Counted from the stretch's first letter, positions 22,411 through 34,226 are shown. The stretch is DNA of 64,000 bases from Rehmannia glutinosa (GCA_016081115.2 JABTTQ020002605.1:480608-544607), one strand, 5' to 3'. Notes: a model not told the origin generated them from the sequence alone. Made by a program: numbers and translations.

Positions 22411-22958
22411 CCCAACAGATGCAATTGTCGTGGTGTTGGTGGTTGTGCAATTGTTGGTAGGATGACGGGTTGAATATTTGGACAAGACTGCCACGTCATC
22501 ACCCTTAATTGGGTAATTTCTATTTTCCAGCGAAATTATGCATTTTACATAAAAGTGTCACGTGTGCAGTTGCATCCTAGTCAATATCCATATCACTAAT
22601 TTTGCATGAAAAACTGAAAATCTCCAATTATAAGTGATGATGTGGCCGTCACATCATCAAATTTCAGCCGATTATCTCTGAATTTCTGGCAATTTGTGTC
22701 CTTATTGTGCCAATTTTTTAAATTAATATCCTATTTTACAAGATAAAAAAATAAAAGTCCAAAAATACCACTGTCCTAAAGTTATCGGACCAGTTTTTTA
22801 CAATGAGGTATTTGCTCAATGCTTTCCTCCTCCATTATTATTTTCCTCATTGTTTTTCGTAGACAATTACCAAACAAGTTACAAGTCTGAGATTTTCTTA
22901 TTTCTTTTTTAAAACAAATTCTTTATTTTACCAATTTTCATTTCTGACCCAAAATCTA
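22411..22958. other. Intergenic DNA
   Basis: No ORF or repeat could be defined, apart from the target duplication at 22950-22958 belonging to the next element. Confidence 0.5.
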
Positions 22959-24233
22959 GGCTAATTTATAAAACTAAGGCCATTTAAAAATATAATTAAC
23001 CAAATAAGGCCAAAAACAAAAAATATTAAATATTAGGTGCACCTCTGTTTCTCAATTTTTATTTTTTTTAATAAAATTTTGAGAAAATAATCTGTTTTTC
23101 TTTTTTTTTTTTACCGAAAAAATTTAAAAAAATCATATTTTAATTGAATTAATTTCAGTTATAATTTTGATTTTAAAAAAATTAGTTTAACTAAATTTTT
23201 ATTTTACAAATTTGAAAATATATACACCATTTTTGGGACTGTAACTATTTTTTGCTCAAAATTTGAAAAAAATGCTTGAATTTAGAATGAATTTAAAACA
23301 CAACCGGAATAGGAAAACTTCAATTGTATTGCAGTTGGGTTACATAATAAAATCTAAACCACTCTTACTCAATTGATGATTCATATTCCAGTTGTAAGAC
23401 AATTGATGTTTTGCTAATCCACTTGTGTTTTTAAAATCATTTTAAATTAAAGCATTTTTTTCGAATTTTGAGCAAAAATCGGTTGTACTTATCCGAAAAA
23501 TGATGTATGTATTTTCAAATTCATTAAGTAAAAAAAAATTAATTAATTTTTGTTTTAATATAATGTTATATTCAATTAAATTAATTTTTTTTAAATATAA
23601 TGTTATATTCAATTAAATTAATTTTTTTTACTTTATAAAATTGAAAATACATACATCATTTTTCGGATAAGAGCAACCGATTTTCGCTCAAAATTCAAAA
23701 AAATAATTTAATTTAAAATGACTTTAAAACACACAACTGGATTAGCAAAACATCAACTACCTTACAACTAGAATCTGAATCATCAATCGAGTAAGTGTGG
23801 TTTAGGTTTTATTATGTAACCCAATTGCAATACAATTGATGTTTTCCTATTCCAGTTGTGTTTTAAATTCATTCTAAAATCAAGCATTTTTTCAAATTTT
23901 GAGCAAAAAATAGTTACAATCCAAAAAATAGTGTATATATTTTCAAATTTATAAAGTAAAAATTTTCTTAAACTAATTTTTTTAAAATAAAAATTATAAC
24001 TGAAATTAATTCAATTAAAAAATATGTTTTTTTAAAATTTTCAAAAAAAAATAAATAGAAAAACTGAGAAAACAGAGGTTGCATCTCTGTTTTCTCAAAA
24101 ATTTATTAAAAAAAAATAAAGATTGAAAACAGAGGTGCAACCTCTGTTTTCACCTAATATTTATTTTTTTTTTTGTTTTTGGCCTTATTTGGTTAATTGT
24201 ATTTTTAAATGACTTTAGTTTAATAAATTAGCC
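22959..24233. mobile_element. 1.27-kb foldback element (MULE type, 9-bp TSD)
   Basis: Two arms of roughly 600 bp are inverted copies of each other around a centre near 23570-23620. The ends are GGCTAATTTAT and its inverse. The flanking duplication CAAAATCTA is perfect (22950-22958 and 24234-24242). A 9-bp duplication with very long inverted repeats suggests a foldback relative of Mutator-like elements. No coding capacity. Arms include AAGGCC...GGCCTT blocks and a repeated AACAGAGGTGCACCTCTGTT-like hairpin near the right end. Confidence 0.8.
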
Positions 24234-24500
24234 CAAAATCTACGATCGAACGGAGCGTTAAAGCAAAATGAAGGAAATATTTTCTTCATGAAAATCCGAA
24301 AATCCAAACGCAGCCTGATATTTTCTGATAATATATTTTTACTACCCACTGAGCTCATTATGTTACATTTCCGCCCTAAATTTTTTTAACATATTTTTCT
24401 TGGAGCATCTGATTAGCCGTTCCCAGGGAGCGTTCGTGTGATTATGATTTACGACTAACTAAAACATATTTGTGTGTGTATATATATATATGGTCAATTT

Positions 24501-24982
24501 TAGGGGCGTCAATTTGTGACATGACACGAACCTAACACGAATTTAGTAGGTACAAGTATAATCCTTAGCAGGTTCGGGTCAAAATTAGGTTGGACACGGT
24601 TGATACAGGAAATAAATAGGTCAGGTTAGGTCGACCAGCGTGTCAACACGATTGACCTATTTAACTTATTTAATTTTATAGTGACATATCATTTTCATAT
24701 TTTGTGATGTTTTAGTTGACTATATGATGATGGACAAATTATTTAATGCATTTTCTAGTAATTTAATATATTTTTTATTTGTAACTTTAGTTTTTCTTTA
24801 TATATTTTTCCTGTCAACTTTAAATTATATAGGTATTTCGTGTCGTGTCGGGTTATCCGTGTCATAAATGGGTCGTGTATCTTGACACGAATAATTAAAC
24901 GGGTCATGTTCGTGTCAAACATGTAATACTCGTTTTAGAATACTATCCGTAAACACGAAACACGATACGCTTGACACCCCTA
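24501..24982. mobile_element. hAT-type MITE, 482 bp
   Basis: The ends TAGGGGCGTCAA and TTGACACCCCTA are inverted copies. The perfect 8-bp duplication GTCAATTT lies at 24493-24500 and 24983-24990. An 8-bp TSD is characteristic of the hAT superfamily. Subterminal regions are rich in GACACGA/TCGTGTC motifs. Non-coding. Confidence 0.8.
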
Positions 24983-24990
24983 GTCAATTT

Positions 24991-25511
24991 TCTTGCATCT
25001 AATGTGGTCCAGGGGTAAATTTGTCTGTTTGTTTCTCTTTTTCTAATATCTTTAGTTAACTTTTGTCTATGGAATTTGCTATGACTTGGGCCACTGAGTT
25101 TGGTGCCATTAGCTTAAGGGGGAATCAACTCTTTGCCCTATGCTTTAAGGAAGTTGCCCTTTATTATTATTTTATTGGAATTCTTATTTGTTATTTATTA
25201 TGGTCAAAGATCAATAAAGAAAGAAATTTCCTAGTTATTTATTATGAAAGATTACCTCCAACTAATTTGCCCACAATTCCCACCAAACATTAGTGCTTAT
25301 AAACTGTATTCAACTGGAGAAAAATCTTTTCTTGTCATTATTAATGTTTATTGTTTTCCCACCCTACTCTTGGGGAAGATTTCTTGAGAGCATTGGATTA
25401 TGTGGGTTCCTTATTAAGGGAGTGTTTCCAAATAATTAAAAAAAATGGTTCTTAAATTTTGACCCCAAAAAAAAAGAGTTTTTAATATTTTAAATACCAA
25501 CTTCTATTTCT
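24991..25511. other. Intergenic DNA
   Basis: Contains a 76-codon frame (25063-25293) that I do not recognise. Most likely non-coding. Confidence 0.4.
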
Positions 25512-25514
25512 AAT

Positions 25515-26527
25515 CACTACAATAAACAATCAAATTCCAACGAAGTAGAAAATAATTGGAATTTTTACAATTCCAACGGAAATTCCAATGCTACATTATA
25601 TCGTTGGAAAATTCTAATGAAAATTCCAACGCTAAAGAAAACCATTGGTATAAGTTGTTGGAATTTCCGTTGGAATTTAAAATTCCAACGGAAATTCCAA
25701 CATCACAACACACATTGGAAAATTCCAACAATAATTCCAACGATAATAAAATCGTTGGAATAAACCATTGGAAATACTGTTGGAATTTCAAAAATTCTAA
25801 CAGTAATTCCATCGCTAAAACATATCATTGGAAAATTCCAACAAAAATTCCAACGGTAATCAAAATGTTGGAATTAATCGTTGGAATTTCCGTTGGAGTT
25901 TTTAAAATTCCAACGAAAATTCCAATGGTACAACAAGTTGTTGGAAAATTCTGTAGGAAACTCCAATACTGTTGGAAAATTTTAATATAGAGGTTAAAAG
26001 ATTTGATAATATTATCCATATCAATAAAATGTGTCTTCTCTTCTGGAATCAATCATATTAAAACTACATAGTTAAGCGTGCTTGACTTGGAACAAATTGA
26101 TGATGGGTGACCTACTGGGAAGTTAAATATGTTAGACAATGAAATAAAATGATTGAATATTCCAATAGATATATACCATTGGAATTACCATTGGATTAAA
26201 TCCCAATGGCATAACTCCGTTGGAATAACCGTTGGAGTTTTTTCCAACAATTATATATATTCCAATGGTTTAACTATGTTGGAATTATTGTTGGAAAATA
26301 TGTTGGAGTTTTTTCAACAGTTGTATATTCCAATGGATAAATACCGTTGGAAGTACTGTTGGAATATTTTTCCATTGGAATTTCCATTGGAATTTTGCCA
26401 TTCCAACGGCCATTTTACCAACAATGCATTTATTGTTGGAATTTCCGTTGGAATCGATAATTCCAACGGTAATTGGCCAAATTCCAACAGATTTTTTCCG
26501 TTGGAATTTCCTTATTTTTTTGTAGTG
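25515..26527. mobile_element. Miniature CACTA (En/Spm) element, 1013 bp
   Basis: Begins CACTACAATAAA and ends TTTTGTAGTG, the diagnostic CACTA termini, with a 3-bp duplication AAT on both sides (25512-25514 and 26528-26530). Both subterminal regions (about 25535-25980 and 26155-26515) are packed with the motif TTCCAACGG or its inverse. These are the expected transposase-binding arrays. The spacer between is short and non-coding, so the element depends on a transposase encoded elsewhere. Confidence 0.85.
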
Positions 26528-26530
26528 AAT

Positions 26531-27386
26531 TCTGCATAATTTAATCAGAATAAAAAAAAAAAGAGGAGAAAGATGGTTCGCAAAAAGATATATAAATAAA
26601 CCAATAAGAGAATGGTGCTTTAAATTTTTTATTATACTTTAGGTTTTATTTTAAATATGTGAAAGTTCCTTTGGACATTTTTTACCTCAAATATATTTAA
26701 ATGTACACAAATTCCTATTTCAGAATAGATGTAGAATTTTGATCATTACACACAAATAAAAAGCATTTTTATAACTTATTTACCAAATACTCAAACGGAA
26801 AGATACAAGGTTCAAACCCTGGTCGATACTCTTACAAAAGGTTGGCGTCTTAGCAATACCACTTGATCTACAAGCTTATGATTATCAAATACTCATGTTA
26901 ACTTATTGCATTTTTTCAATTTCTATTTGTAAATACTATCAATTTCTGATACTCATATTGTTTTTGACTTCTAATCACAAATTTGCCTTATGCGTGTTTT
27001 CTATATTCGCCGAAAAACTTTATGATTTAACTAATTTTATTTAGTTGTCGGATTACATGTACAATGAATACACGAGTTTTGTTTAGATTACATGTTATTC
27101 ATGTGGGTTATGAATTTTCCCTAAATATCAATAATGTTACATGTTCATGAGTATAAAATATTAGGAAATAATAGTTTTCATATAGTACTATTACGTATCT
27201 TCCTTGAACACGTGGACTGGTTGAAAGAACGACCAAAACATGAGGATGAATTTGTTCGATGTGTTAAACTCGTGTTCAAGCGAGATTGTGTTACGGTTCA
27301 ACAGGAGACAGATTAAAAATTAAAAAAAAAACAGATTTTTCCTGTTTTTTTTTTGTATAGACCATATAAATCCGACCCATGTATCT

Positions 27387-27394
<8 letters not shown>
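26531..27394. other. Intergenic DNA
   Basis: AT-rich. A 60-codon frame at 27134-27316 is not recognised. No supportable feature. Confidence 0.45.
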
Positions 27395-27424
<30 letters not shown>

Positions 27425-27779
27425 GGAGGGTTATATAAGACACCTATTATATGAAGACGTGGGGACCAAATCAGAACCACATATCTACATATTTCAATGG
27501 CTATTATTAATTCTGATTAATGTTAATAAAATAAATGGTAAAGTCAAAATGGGGGCAAATTAGTCCACATAAAAAATAGGGAGGTTGGCTAAATCTAGTA
27601 AATCCCATTAAAATAGGGGAGTTACCCACAATTGGTGGCATCCTTCATTCAACCCACACCGTGTAGTTGATTTCCAAACAAATTTGATGATATGTTTCCT
27701 TAACTCAATGTGCTAAATCTAGAAAATCCCAATAAAATTTCGTCATTCCCATTGTTTTTTAAAAAAATTGCTTGATATG

Positions 27780-28710
27780 GCCAGAATGTTGCTTATATGT
27801 GCTTAAATACTTGCTCACACGTATGCAAAATGTTGCTTAGTTTTTCTTTGTGTTTTAAACTCTCGCATTAATAATAGTTTGTTTGAGAAGAACTATCATG
27901 TTATGCAAAAAAATTAAAAACTTATACTTATATGGACTTTTATTCATTCAATCGTTGACGGTTTTTTCAACCCAGAAATCTGCTTGGGTGATACTAAAAT
28001 GTTGCTTATGTATGCATGAATACTTGCTTGTATGTATTCAAATATTTGATTACGTCCCCATTTGTTCTAACTCAGTACTTTGCTTAGTTATGGCTAGACG
28101 TTTGCTTACATGTGCATAACTATACGCTTATGTATATTCTAAATGTTGCTTAATTATTTATTTTGTTTCAATCGGTTGGGATTGCACATGTGCCACGACA
28201 AATGATTGAAATAACATCAATTTATCTCAATTGCATACCGAATGCGGCGAAAATATGACTCCATAAGAAGGAATTAATTTTGATAATATCGACAACGGAA
28301 TAGCATTTTAAAAATGATGCTTAATAAATAAAAAAAAAAAGTATGTGTTCGAGAATATGTTGTGATTTGTTTATTTATTTGTTTAATATCGCTTATTCAC
28401 ATATTACAAATTAGCTATGTGTGGTTATTGTAATGCTTATTACTACTATGTACTCAACTTATTTGTGACTGTTGTAGTGTTTTTCGAGCAAATAATTCAA
28501 CATTCTTGCAAAATTTGGGTTACTACAGTCTCATATGTTCAATTGCTTATTTGTACGTAAAGTGTTTCTTGTGAAAGGATGTTATGGTGCTTAGAAAGCA
28601 ATTGAATTCTGCTTACAATACCATCAAACCATGAAATAATTGCTTTCAAAGTAATTGAATTCTGCTTACAAAGCAATTGAATTTTGCTTACAAGACAACT
28701 GAATTCTGCT
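27780..28710. repeat. GCTTAT-type short repeats
   Basis: Many spaced copies of TTGCTTAT/TGCTTAC with variable spacing. The inverse motif (ATAAGC) is clustered at 29030-29270. The pattern looks like subterminal repeats of a DNA transposon. Confidence 0.45.
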
Positions 28711-29387
28711 TACAATATCTGAAAACCATGAAAATAAATACGGCACTAACTAGAAAATATTCCTATATCAACTACGCATGTACGTCCAAACCAACCATAT
28801 TTAAAATTGCTATAAAATACTACAATATTCAACATTTTGATCAAAAGTATGAAACAACAACGTTTCCTTGTGATCCTAACTCGATTTGCCAAACTCCTTC
28901 GCCCGTCCCAAGACCGACTTCCTCTACTCGTTCATTACTTCTTTTTGTCATTTCCAACAGAAAATCTATAAAAAAAAAAGACATTAGTCATTTATATAAA
29001 ATATTTATTAACAAACAGAACATTTATAAGCATAAAAACCAACCAAACATAAGCATAATAAAAAATGTGTATAAGCAGAAAATAAACTATAGATAAGCGA
29101 ATTATCAACAACAATAAGCGAGTTGAAAATATCAATAAGCAACCCCCAACCTTAGAAAAAAATATGACAATACTAATTACCCCTAATTTGAGAGCATAAT
29201 ATAAAACATAGATAAGCATAATATAAAACATACATAAGCATAATTATCAACAACAATAAGCGATTTGAAGCCTCGTTAATCTCCTCGATCGCTAACTTTA
29301 TTTTTTTAACTAGTAAAATCAGTAAATAAAAAATAATAAAAAACCCACAAGATCCTGATTATGCATTTATAAGAACATAGAGATGCA

Positions 29388-29880
29388 GGGTTGCGATTGA
29401 TGTGGCGAAAGCGCTATCGTATCTCCACCGCGATTATCGATCGCGTATATTGCACCTAGAGCGTAAAGCGGAAAACATCCGATCAACGAGAATTATCGCA
29501 CGCTCATTTCCGATTTCGGGCTTTCAAGCTCAAAGGAAGAGGCGAGTGGAGTGGTCACCACGATCCGTGGGACCAAAGGTTACTTAAGCCGTAATGGATA
29601 TTGGAGAACGGCGTGTCCGAGAAATGCGATGTCTCTGACTACGGAATGGTCTTTGTTGGAGATTATCGGTGGGCGGAGAAATATATATAAAATGTCGAAG
29701 AAGAAATTCGAGTTTTCCGAGAATCGTGGTTGAGAAACTAAGGGATGGGAAATTAATGGAGATTGTAGATGAGAGGTGATTATGATTGGAGGGATTAATG
29801 ATGAGAGGGTGTTGCGAGAGAATGGTTGTTATGGCTTTGTGGTGCATACGGGAGAAGGCTAAGATGAGAAGATATGCAAG
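29388..29880 (+). pseudogene. Receptor-like kinase fragment, broken
   Basis: Pieces in shifting frames match the C-terminal half of a plant receptor-like kinase. They include a catalytic-loop remnant (YLHRDY... then HLERKAENI, where HLD.KAENIL is expected), a DFG motif (ISDFG, about 29505-29520), an activation-segment remnant (TTIRGTKGYL) and LLEIIGGRRN. The aspartate of the catalytic loop is lost and several shifts are present, so it is non-functional. It resembles At5g20050-type kinases. It has no promoter or N-terminal half and looks like a captured gene piece. Confidence 0.65.
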
Positions 29881-30117
29881 ATTTTAGATTACATACGCCC
29901 TCAAAACCGTTCCTAATTTTTAGCCCACTACCAAAAATAATTTTTCTCCCAAAAACCGATCTTAATTAAAATTACCAAAAAGTCCTTTTTTATTAAGTTA
30001 TACATTAAAAAATGGTACGATACTCGATTAATCTCAATCGTTTAAAAATTAAATCAATGTCTCAGATTTGGTCTCGTGTACTCACGTAAGTTATGTGGAC
30101 TCACCTGATCCAAATCC

Positions 30118-30145
<28 letters not shown>

Positions 30146-30148
<3 letters not shown>

Positions 30149-30280
30149 CTTCTATCATGTACATGAGGTAGTTTCTGTTAGACGGTCTAATGGTTAGACG
30201 AATCTAGCCTAATGGATCTACCCGATCCACAGATCCAACGACCTAATGACCTAGCAGAATGTTAATAATTTTTTAATGAT
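30146..30280. repeat. Flank of a repeat element related to the 20.97-22.4 kb locus
   Basis: GTTAGACGGTCTAATGG and CTACCCGATCC motifs echo, in a different orientation, the flank at about 20990-21050. The element resumes at 31013 after the hAT insertion. Confidence 0.35.
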
Positions 30281-30288
30281 CTACTAAT

Positions 30289-31012
30289 TAGAGGTGATTA
30301 CGGTGCGGTTTTGTGGTTGTTTGAGTAAATTTCAAATCGAATTGCTATATGCAGTTCGGTTAAGTAACATTATCAAATCGCGATTTTATGAAGTAAAATC
30401 GAAGATGTGGTTTGAAGCGGTGGCAGACGTACGGTAGCGAGCGGTTTTGCGGTTTTAATTAACAAAAATATTATATAATTGATAAATTAATATAATTTTG
30501 TTATGATCATTTAAAGAAAAAACCAAAGAAAAATTTTATAATTGAAAAGTGGTTTTTTTAAACAAAGTGTATTTTTGCGAATAAAATGCACATTGTAATA
30601 TCTTTTATTTCAGTTACATTTAATATTTAATGCAATATAATGTTGTTCTATCTTGATGCAAAATATAATGCATTGTAACAACATTAAAAGAATATAAAAT
30701 GCGTTATAATTTAGTATACAAAGTGTAAATCTAATTATATCATTTATAAAATTAGTTCTTAATATATATATATATATATTGTCTAACTATTTAACTAAAG
30801 ACTAATGAACAATATTTTATTTTACCCTAAATTATAAATGTGCAGTCCGGTGCAGTTTTGGCGGTTTTTCAAAATCCAAAACCATAACCGCACCAACAAA
30901 GCGGTGCGGTTTTATCTAATATTTTAAATCGCGATTTTGGTCATAAATTATTATGAACGGTGCGCCTAATGGTCTGGTTGGGGCGGTTTTTTAAAATTTA
31001 TGATCACCCCTA
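30289..31012. mobile_element. hAT-type MITE, 724 bp
   Basis: The ends TAGAGGTGATTA and TGATCACCCCTA are imperfect inverted copies. The perfect 8-bp duplication CTACTAAT lies at 30281-30288 and 31013-31020. Subterminal regions contain GCGGTTTTGCGGTTTT-like repeats on one side and their inverse on the other. Non-coding. It is inserted into the degenerate repeat locus. Confidence 0.8.
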
Positions 31013-31465
31013 CTACTAATATTTTTTAGTGAGACTGCTAATACTTTTATTAGAGCAACTAATATTTTTCAGAGTTATTATTGAAAACCTTTAAGAGGAA
31101 AACTAATATTTTTTCAGAGGAACTACTTAAATGTTTCACTGGGACTAGTAATACTTTTGGTTGAAAAAACAAATATTTTTTTAGAAGGTTATTAAATATT
31201 TTTAAGTGAACTACGTAATAATACTTTTCAGATGAACCACTAATATTTTCAGATGAAAATCTTTTAGAGCTCTCGTGATGAAAATATTTGATTGTCCAAT
31301 ATTACAGAAAACTAATACTTCCAAGTGGACTATGTACTAATACTTTTCAAAGAGACTGCTAATACCCGTCTCTGCTAATAAAATAAAAACATTACCAGGT
31401 TATTTTTTAGGATTCGTCTAATGAATTTTGGCCCGTTAGATCGTCTGACTTGAGTTTTTGTCAAT
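31013..31465. repeat. Degenerate tandem repeat, opposite-strand relative of 21660-22410
   Basis: Diverged units of ACTAATATTTTTCAGAGG and ACTAATACTTTT type, the inverse of the units at 21660-22410. Ends in a stretch (CGTTAGATCGTCTGACTTGAGTTTTTGTC) whose inverse is seen near 20972-21025. Confidence 0.55.
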
Positions 31466-31592
31466 GTACATATATGAATATATGATGCAGGCAGAAGCGT
31501 GAACAAAGATAAAACTCACCTATTACGTTGATTCTATAAGAATACCGTAAGAAAGACAAGAATTGAGAGAAAACCCTATCTTTGATACCAAC

Positions 31593-31922
31593 TGATGCAG
31601 TGGAAACCACAGATAAACGAGCAACGAACAAAAGCAATACGAATCTTCACAAAGAAACGTGAATTGCAATGAAAAGAGATATAAATCTCAAAATTAATAA
31701 TATTCAACATCCTCAAAAATAATAAAGTAGCAAATATTTATAGGATTAAAATCCTAGCACAATAAAACTCCTAACTTGACTAGGAAACTTAAAGGATAAA
31801 TTAAATAGAATCCTAAACATATAAATCACTTCCTAAAACATAATATAAGATATTCTAAAATATATTCTAAAATCCTAAAAGATAATAAACACGATATCGT
31901 ATCTTTATCAATATCTCCATCA
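31593..31922 (-). repeat. LTR-like direct repeat, left copy
   Basis: Closely matches 32938-33208 (GATAAACGAGCAACGAAC... to ...ATCTCCATCA). Just to its left, 31574-31590 holds the inverse of a tRNA-Met type primer site (CTTTGATACCAAC). That is where it would sit for a minus-strand element whose 5' LTR is this copy, which does not agree with the neighbouring gag remnant lying to the right. Confidence 0.5.
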
Positions 31923-32880
31923 TTCTCTCCGGGGTCGAAACGATTCGTCCTCGAATCAGAAGGGAGATCTTCAATAGAAGAATTGTCAAACAATGGAGGG
32001 GCGCGAAGAGGACGAGATGGAAAAATAAGGCGAATATCGAAACATATTTGAGTTAGATAAAAAACAAAACAATCCATTTCTTGTCCATAGCTTTTCTTCA
32101 GCACACCTGGAACCATATAATAAGGAATTTCCACGATTTCAATGAATCTCCCCATAGGCTTGAAGAAAATTGATAGTCCAAAACCAATGTCTTTAAAAGG
32201 TAATATTTCCTTTTTAGTATTGAACAAAAAATTTCCTGGGTTAAGATCATGTTGCATGACCTCATGCGTATGGCGATTCTCATCTTCATTTGCCAAAATT
32301 GGTGGTTCGTCATAACCACAAGCGTCCTCGTCAAATTTTGGCGGTTTTTCGTAGGCAACCGTCGAAATTGTATCGTCACCTTCCGTATCAAAGATAGGTG
32401 GCCCATTATAACCACCAATCTCTTCGTCAAATTTTGGAGGCTCATTATAGCCAACCTCCATGATAGTGTTGTCAATTTCTTCATCAAAATTGGTGGTCCA
32501 TCGTAACCACCATATTCCTCATTTGACAAAATATGTGGGGATGGATAAAAGCGTAACCACATCCACCGCGATAGTTAAGGCCATTCGCTTTCTTTGCGCT
32601 GCCTACCGCGCTCGATCGCGATCGGCCGTGAGGTGGGCGATGATGATATCGAAAATTTCTTTGTTTGATGCGGAATGTGATTATCCATTGTGTCAACAAG
32701 CCGATCTGTTGACGGATCTGTGCGATGTCGTTCATGCATTGTGAATCCGGTCTGGACAACATGGTTCGGGGAAGCGTGAAGATCGGTCTCCAGTACCAAA
32801 TCACGATGGCGGAGCGCAATGCTAAGAACAACAATGACACAAATACTACCGTTGATTCGCAAGAATACCGGAAGTATTGA
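31923..32880 (-). pseudogene. LTR-retroelement gag-like remnant
   Basis: The minus-strand frame (32461 down to 31826) begins with repeats of YNEPPKFDEE, YNGPPIFD and YDEPPIL type, as found in some plant retroelement polyproteins. It ends in the left LTR-like repeat. Upstream (to the right), frames 32840-32484 and 32994-32575 add a basic stretch. Shifts and a lack of protease or polymerase motifs mark it as a remnant. Family assignment is uncertain. Confidence 0.4.
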
Positions 32881-32937
32881 ATAAAGCAATATAATTCTCA
32901 AAAGAACATGTATTGCAAAGAGAATAATCTCACAAAG

Positions 32938-33208
32938 ATAAACGAGCAACGAACAAAAGCAATACGAATCTTCACAAAGAAACGTAAATTGCAATAATCA
33001 ACCTCCCTAAAAATAATAAACTAGCAAGTATTTATAGGATTAAATAAAACTCCTAACTCGACTAGGAAACATTAAAGATAAACTAAAATAGAAGAATCTT
33101 AAACATATAAATCACTTCCTAAAACATAATATAAGATATTCTAAAATATATTCTAAAATCCTAAAAGATAATAAACACGATATCGTATCTTTATCAATAT
33201 CTCCATCA
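32938..33208 (-). repeat. LTR-like direct repeat, right copy
   Basis: Near-identical to 31613-31922 with a few short indels. Ends in CA at 33207-33208. A GTTGATTC...AGAATACCG motif occurs upstream of both copies (about 31530 and 32852). Confidence 0.55.
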
Positions 33209-33420
33209 ATATATTAGTGTTCAAGAAACCACTTTGTGCTAGGCAGACGTTAGACTAGACCTAGCGCTTAGGCAGTTCTAAGCGAGATTAGGCTAAGCCT
33301 AATGTAAAGAAAAATGAAGGCGGCCAAAGGGAGTCTATCGCCTAAACGAGAATTTTTAGAACAATGACATATTTATTATATGCATAGATAGATATGAAAG
33401 GAATCCAACAAAATCTAAAA

Positions 33421-34217
33421 GGTTGAATTTCATAATAGGGTCCAAATTTAAGAAAAGCTATCATTTTAAGATCCAAAATTTCAACCTTCTCAAATCAACA
33501 TCCAATTTTTTTATTTTTTTCTCAAATTGAGCTCTCCCTCAAATTTTGGATTCTCACTTCAAGACCCAAAATTTCAACCTTCTCAAATCTAGACCCAATT
33601 TTTTTTTTCTCAAACATGGCCCTCCCCCAAATTTTGGGTTCTCCTTCAAGTTATTAAATTTAACAAAATGAGAAATATTAGTGTAATCTATCACATCAAC
33701 CACAAAAATTATATTTCTTCCTCTTTTCGTTTTTTCGCTCATTATTTTTTACCTGATCCATACTTATTATCAATTTTGCTTAACGTATAGAAACCAAGAT
33801 CTATAAATATAAACGTATGTGGCTAACAAGATGAAAAAAGTCGAAAAATATTTATCGGGTACTAAAAAAATAAGATATACCAAATTATGAATGAAAAAAA
33901 GTAGTAAAATATTTTTTATTTACTAAAAAAAATAAGATATTCAAATTATGATTGAATTTTACAATTTAAAACAAGTATTGATTAGTAAAAAAGGAATGAG
34001 CAAAATTTGGGGGAGGGCCTGATTTGAGAAAAAAATAAAAATTGGGTCTTGATTTGAGAAGATTGAGATTTTGGGTCTTGAACTGAGAACCCAAAATTTG
34101 AGGGAGAGCCCAATTTGAGAAAAAAATAAAAATTGGGTCTTGATTTGAAAATGTTGAAATTATAAGTCTTGAAATAATAGATTTTTTTAAATTTGGATCC
34201 TGTTATGAAATTCTCCC
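33421..34217. mobile_element. 797-bp foldback element (MULE type, 9-bp TSD)
   Basis: Inverted arms of roughly 230 bp (33421-33655 and 33985-34217). The ends are GGTTGAATTTCATAA and the inverse of GGGAGAATTTCATAA. The perfect 9-bp duplication AATCTAAAA lies at 33412-33420 and 34218-34226. Each arm contains two tandem copies of a roughly 100-bp unit with AGACCCAATTTTT and CCCAAATTTTGG motifs. Non-coding. Confidence 0.8.
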
Positions 34218-34226
34218 AATCTAAAA

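Larger units (their letters stand above)
27395..30145. mobile_element. Candidate gene-capturing element (Helitron-like) with TA-tract ends
   Basis: Bounded by (TA)n tracts at about 27395-27420 (followed by GGGGGAGGGTTATATAAGACACC) and 30117-30145 (preceded by GATCCAAATCC). Inside are many GCTTAT-type repeats (27780-28710 in one orientation, 29030-29270 in the other) and a decayed receptor-kinase fragment (29388-29880). Plant Helitrons often start next to TA tracts and carry host gene pieces. No clear CTRR end was found, so both class and limits are uncertain. Confidence 0.3.

Noticed and set aside
27395..27420. AT microsatellite as a replication origin or matrix attachment site
   Set aside because: A plain TA tract; such tracts are frequent in this window and nothing else supports a function.
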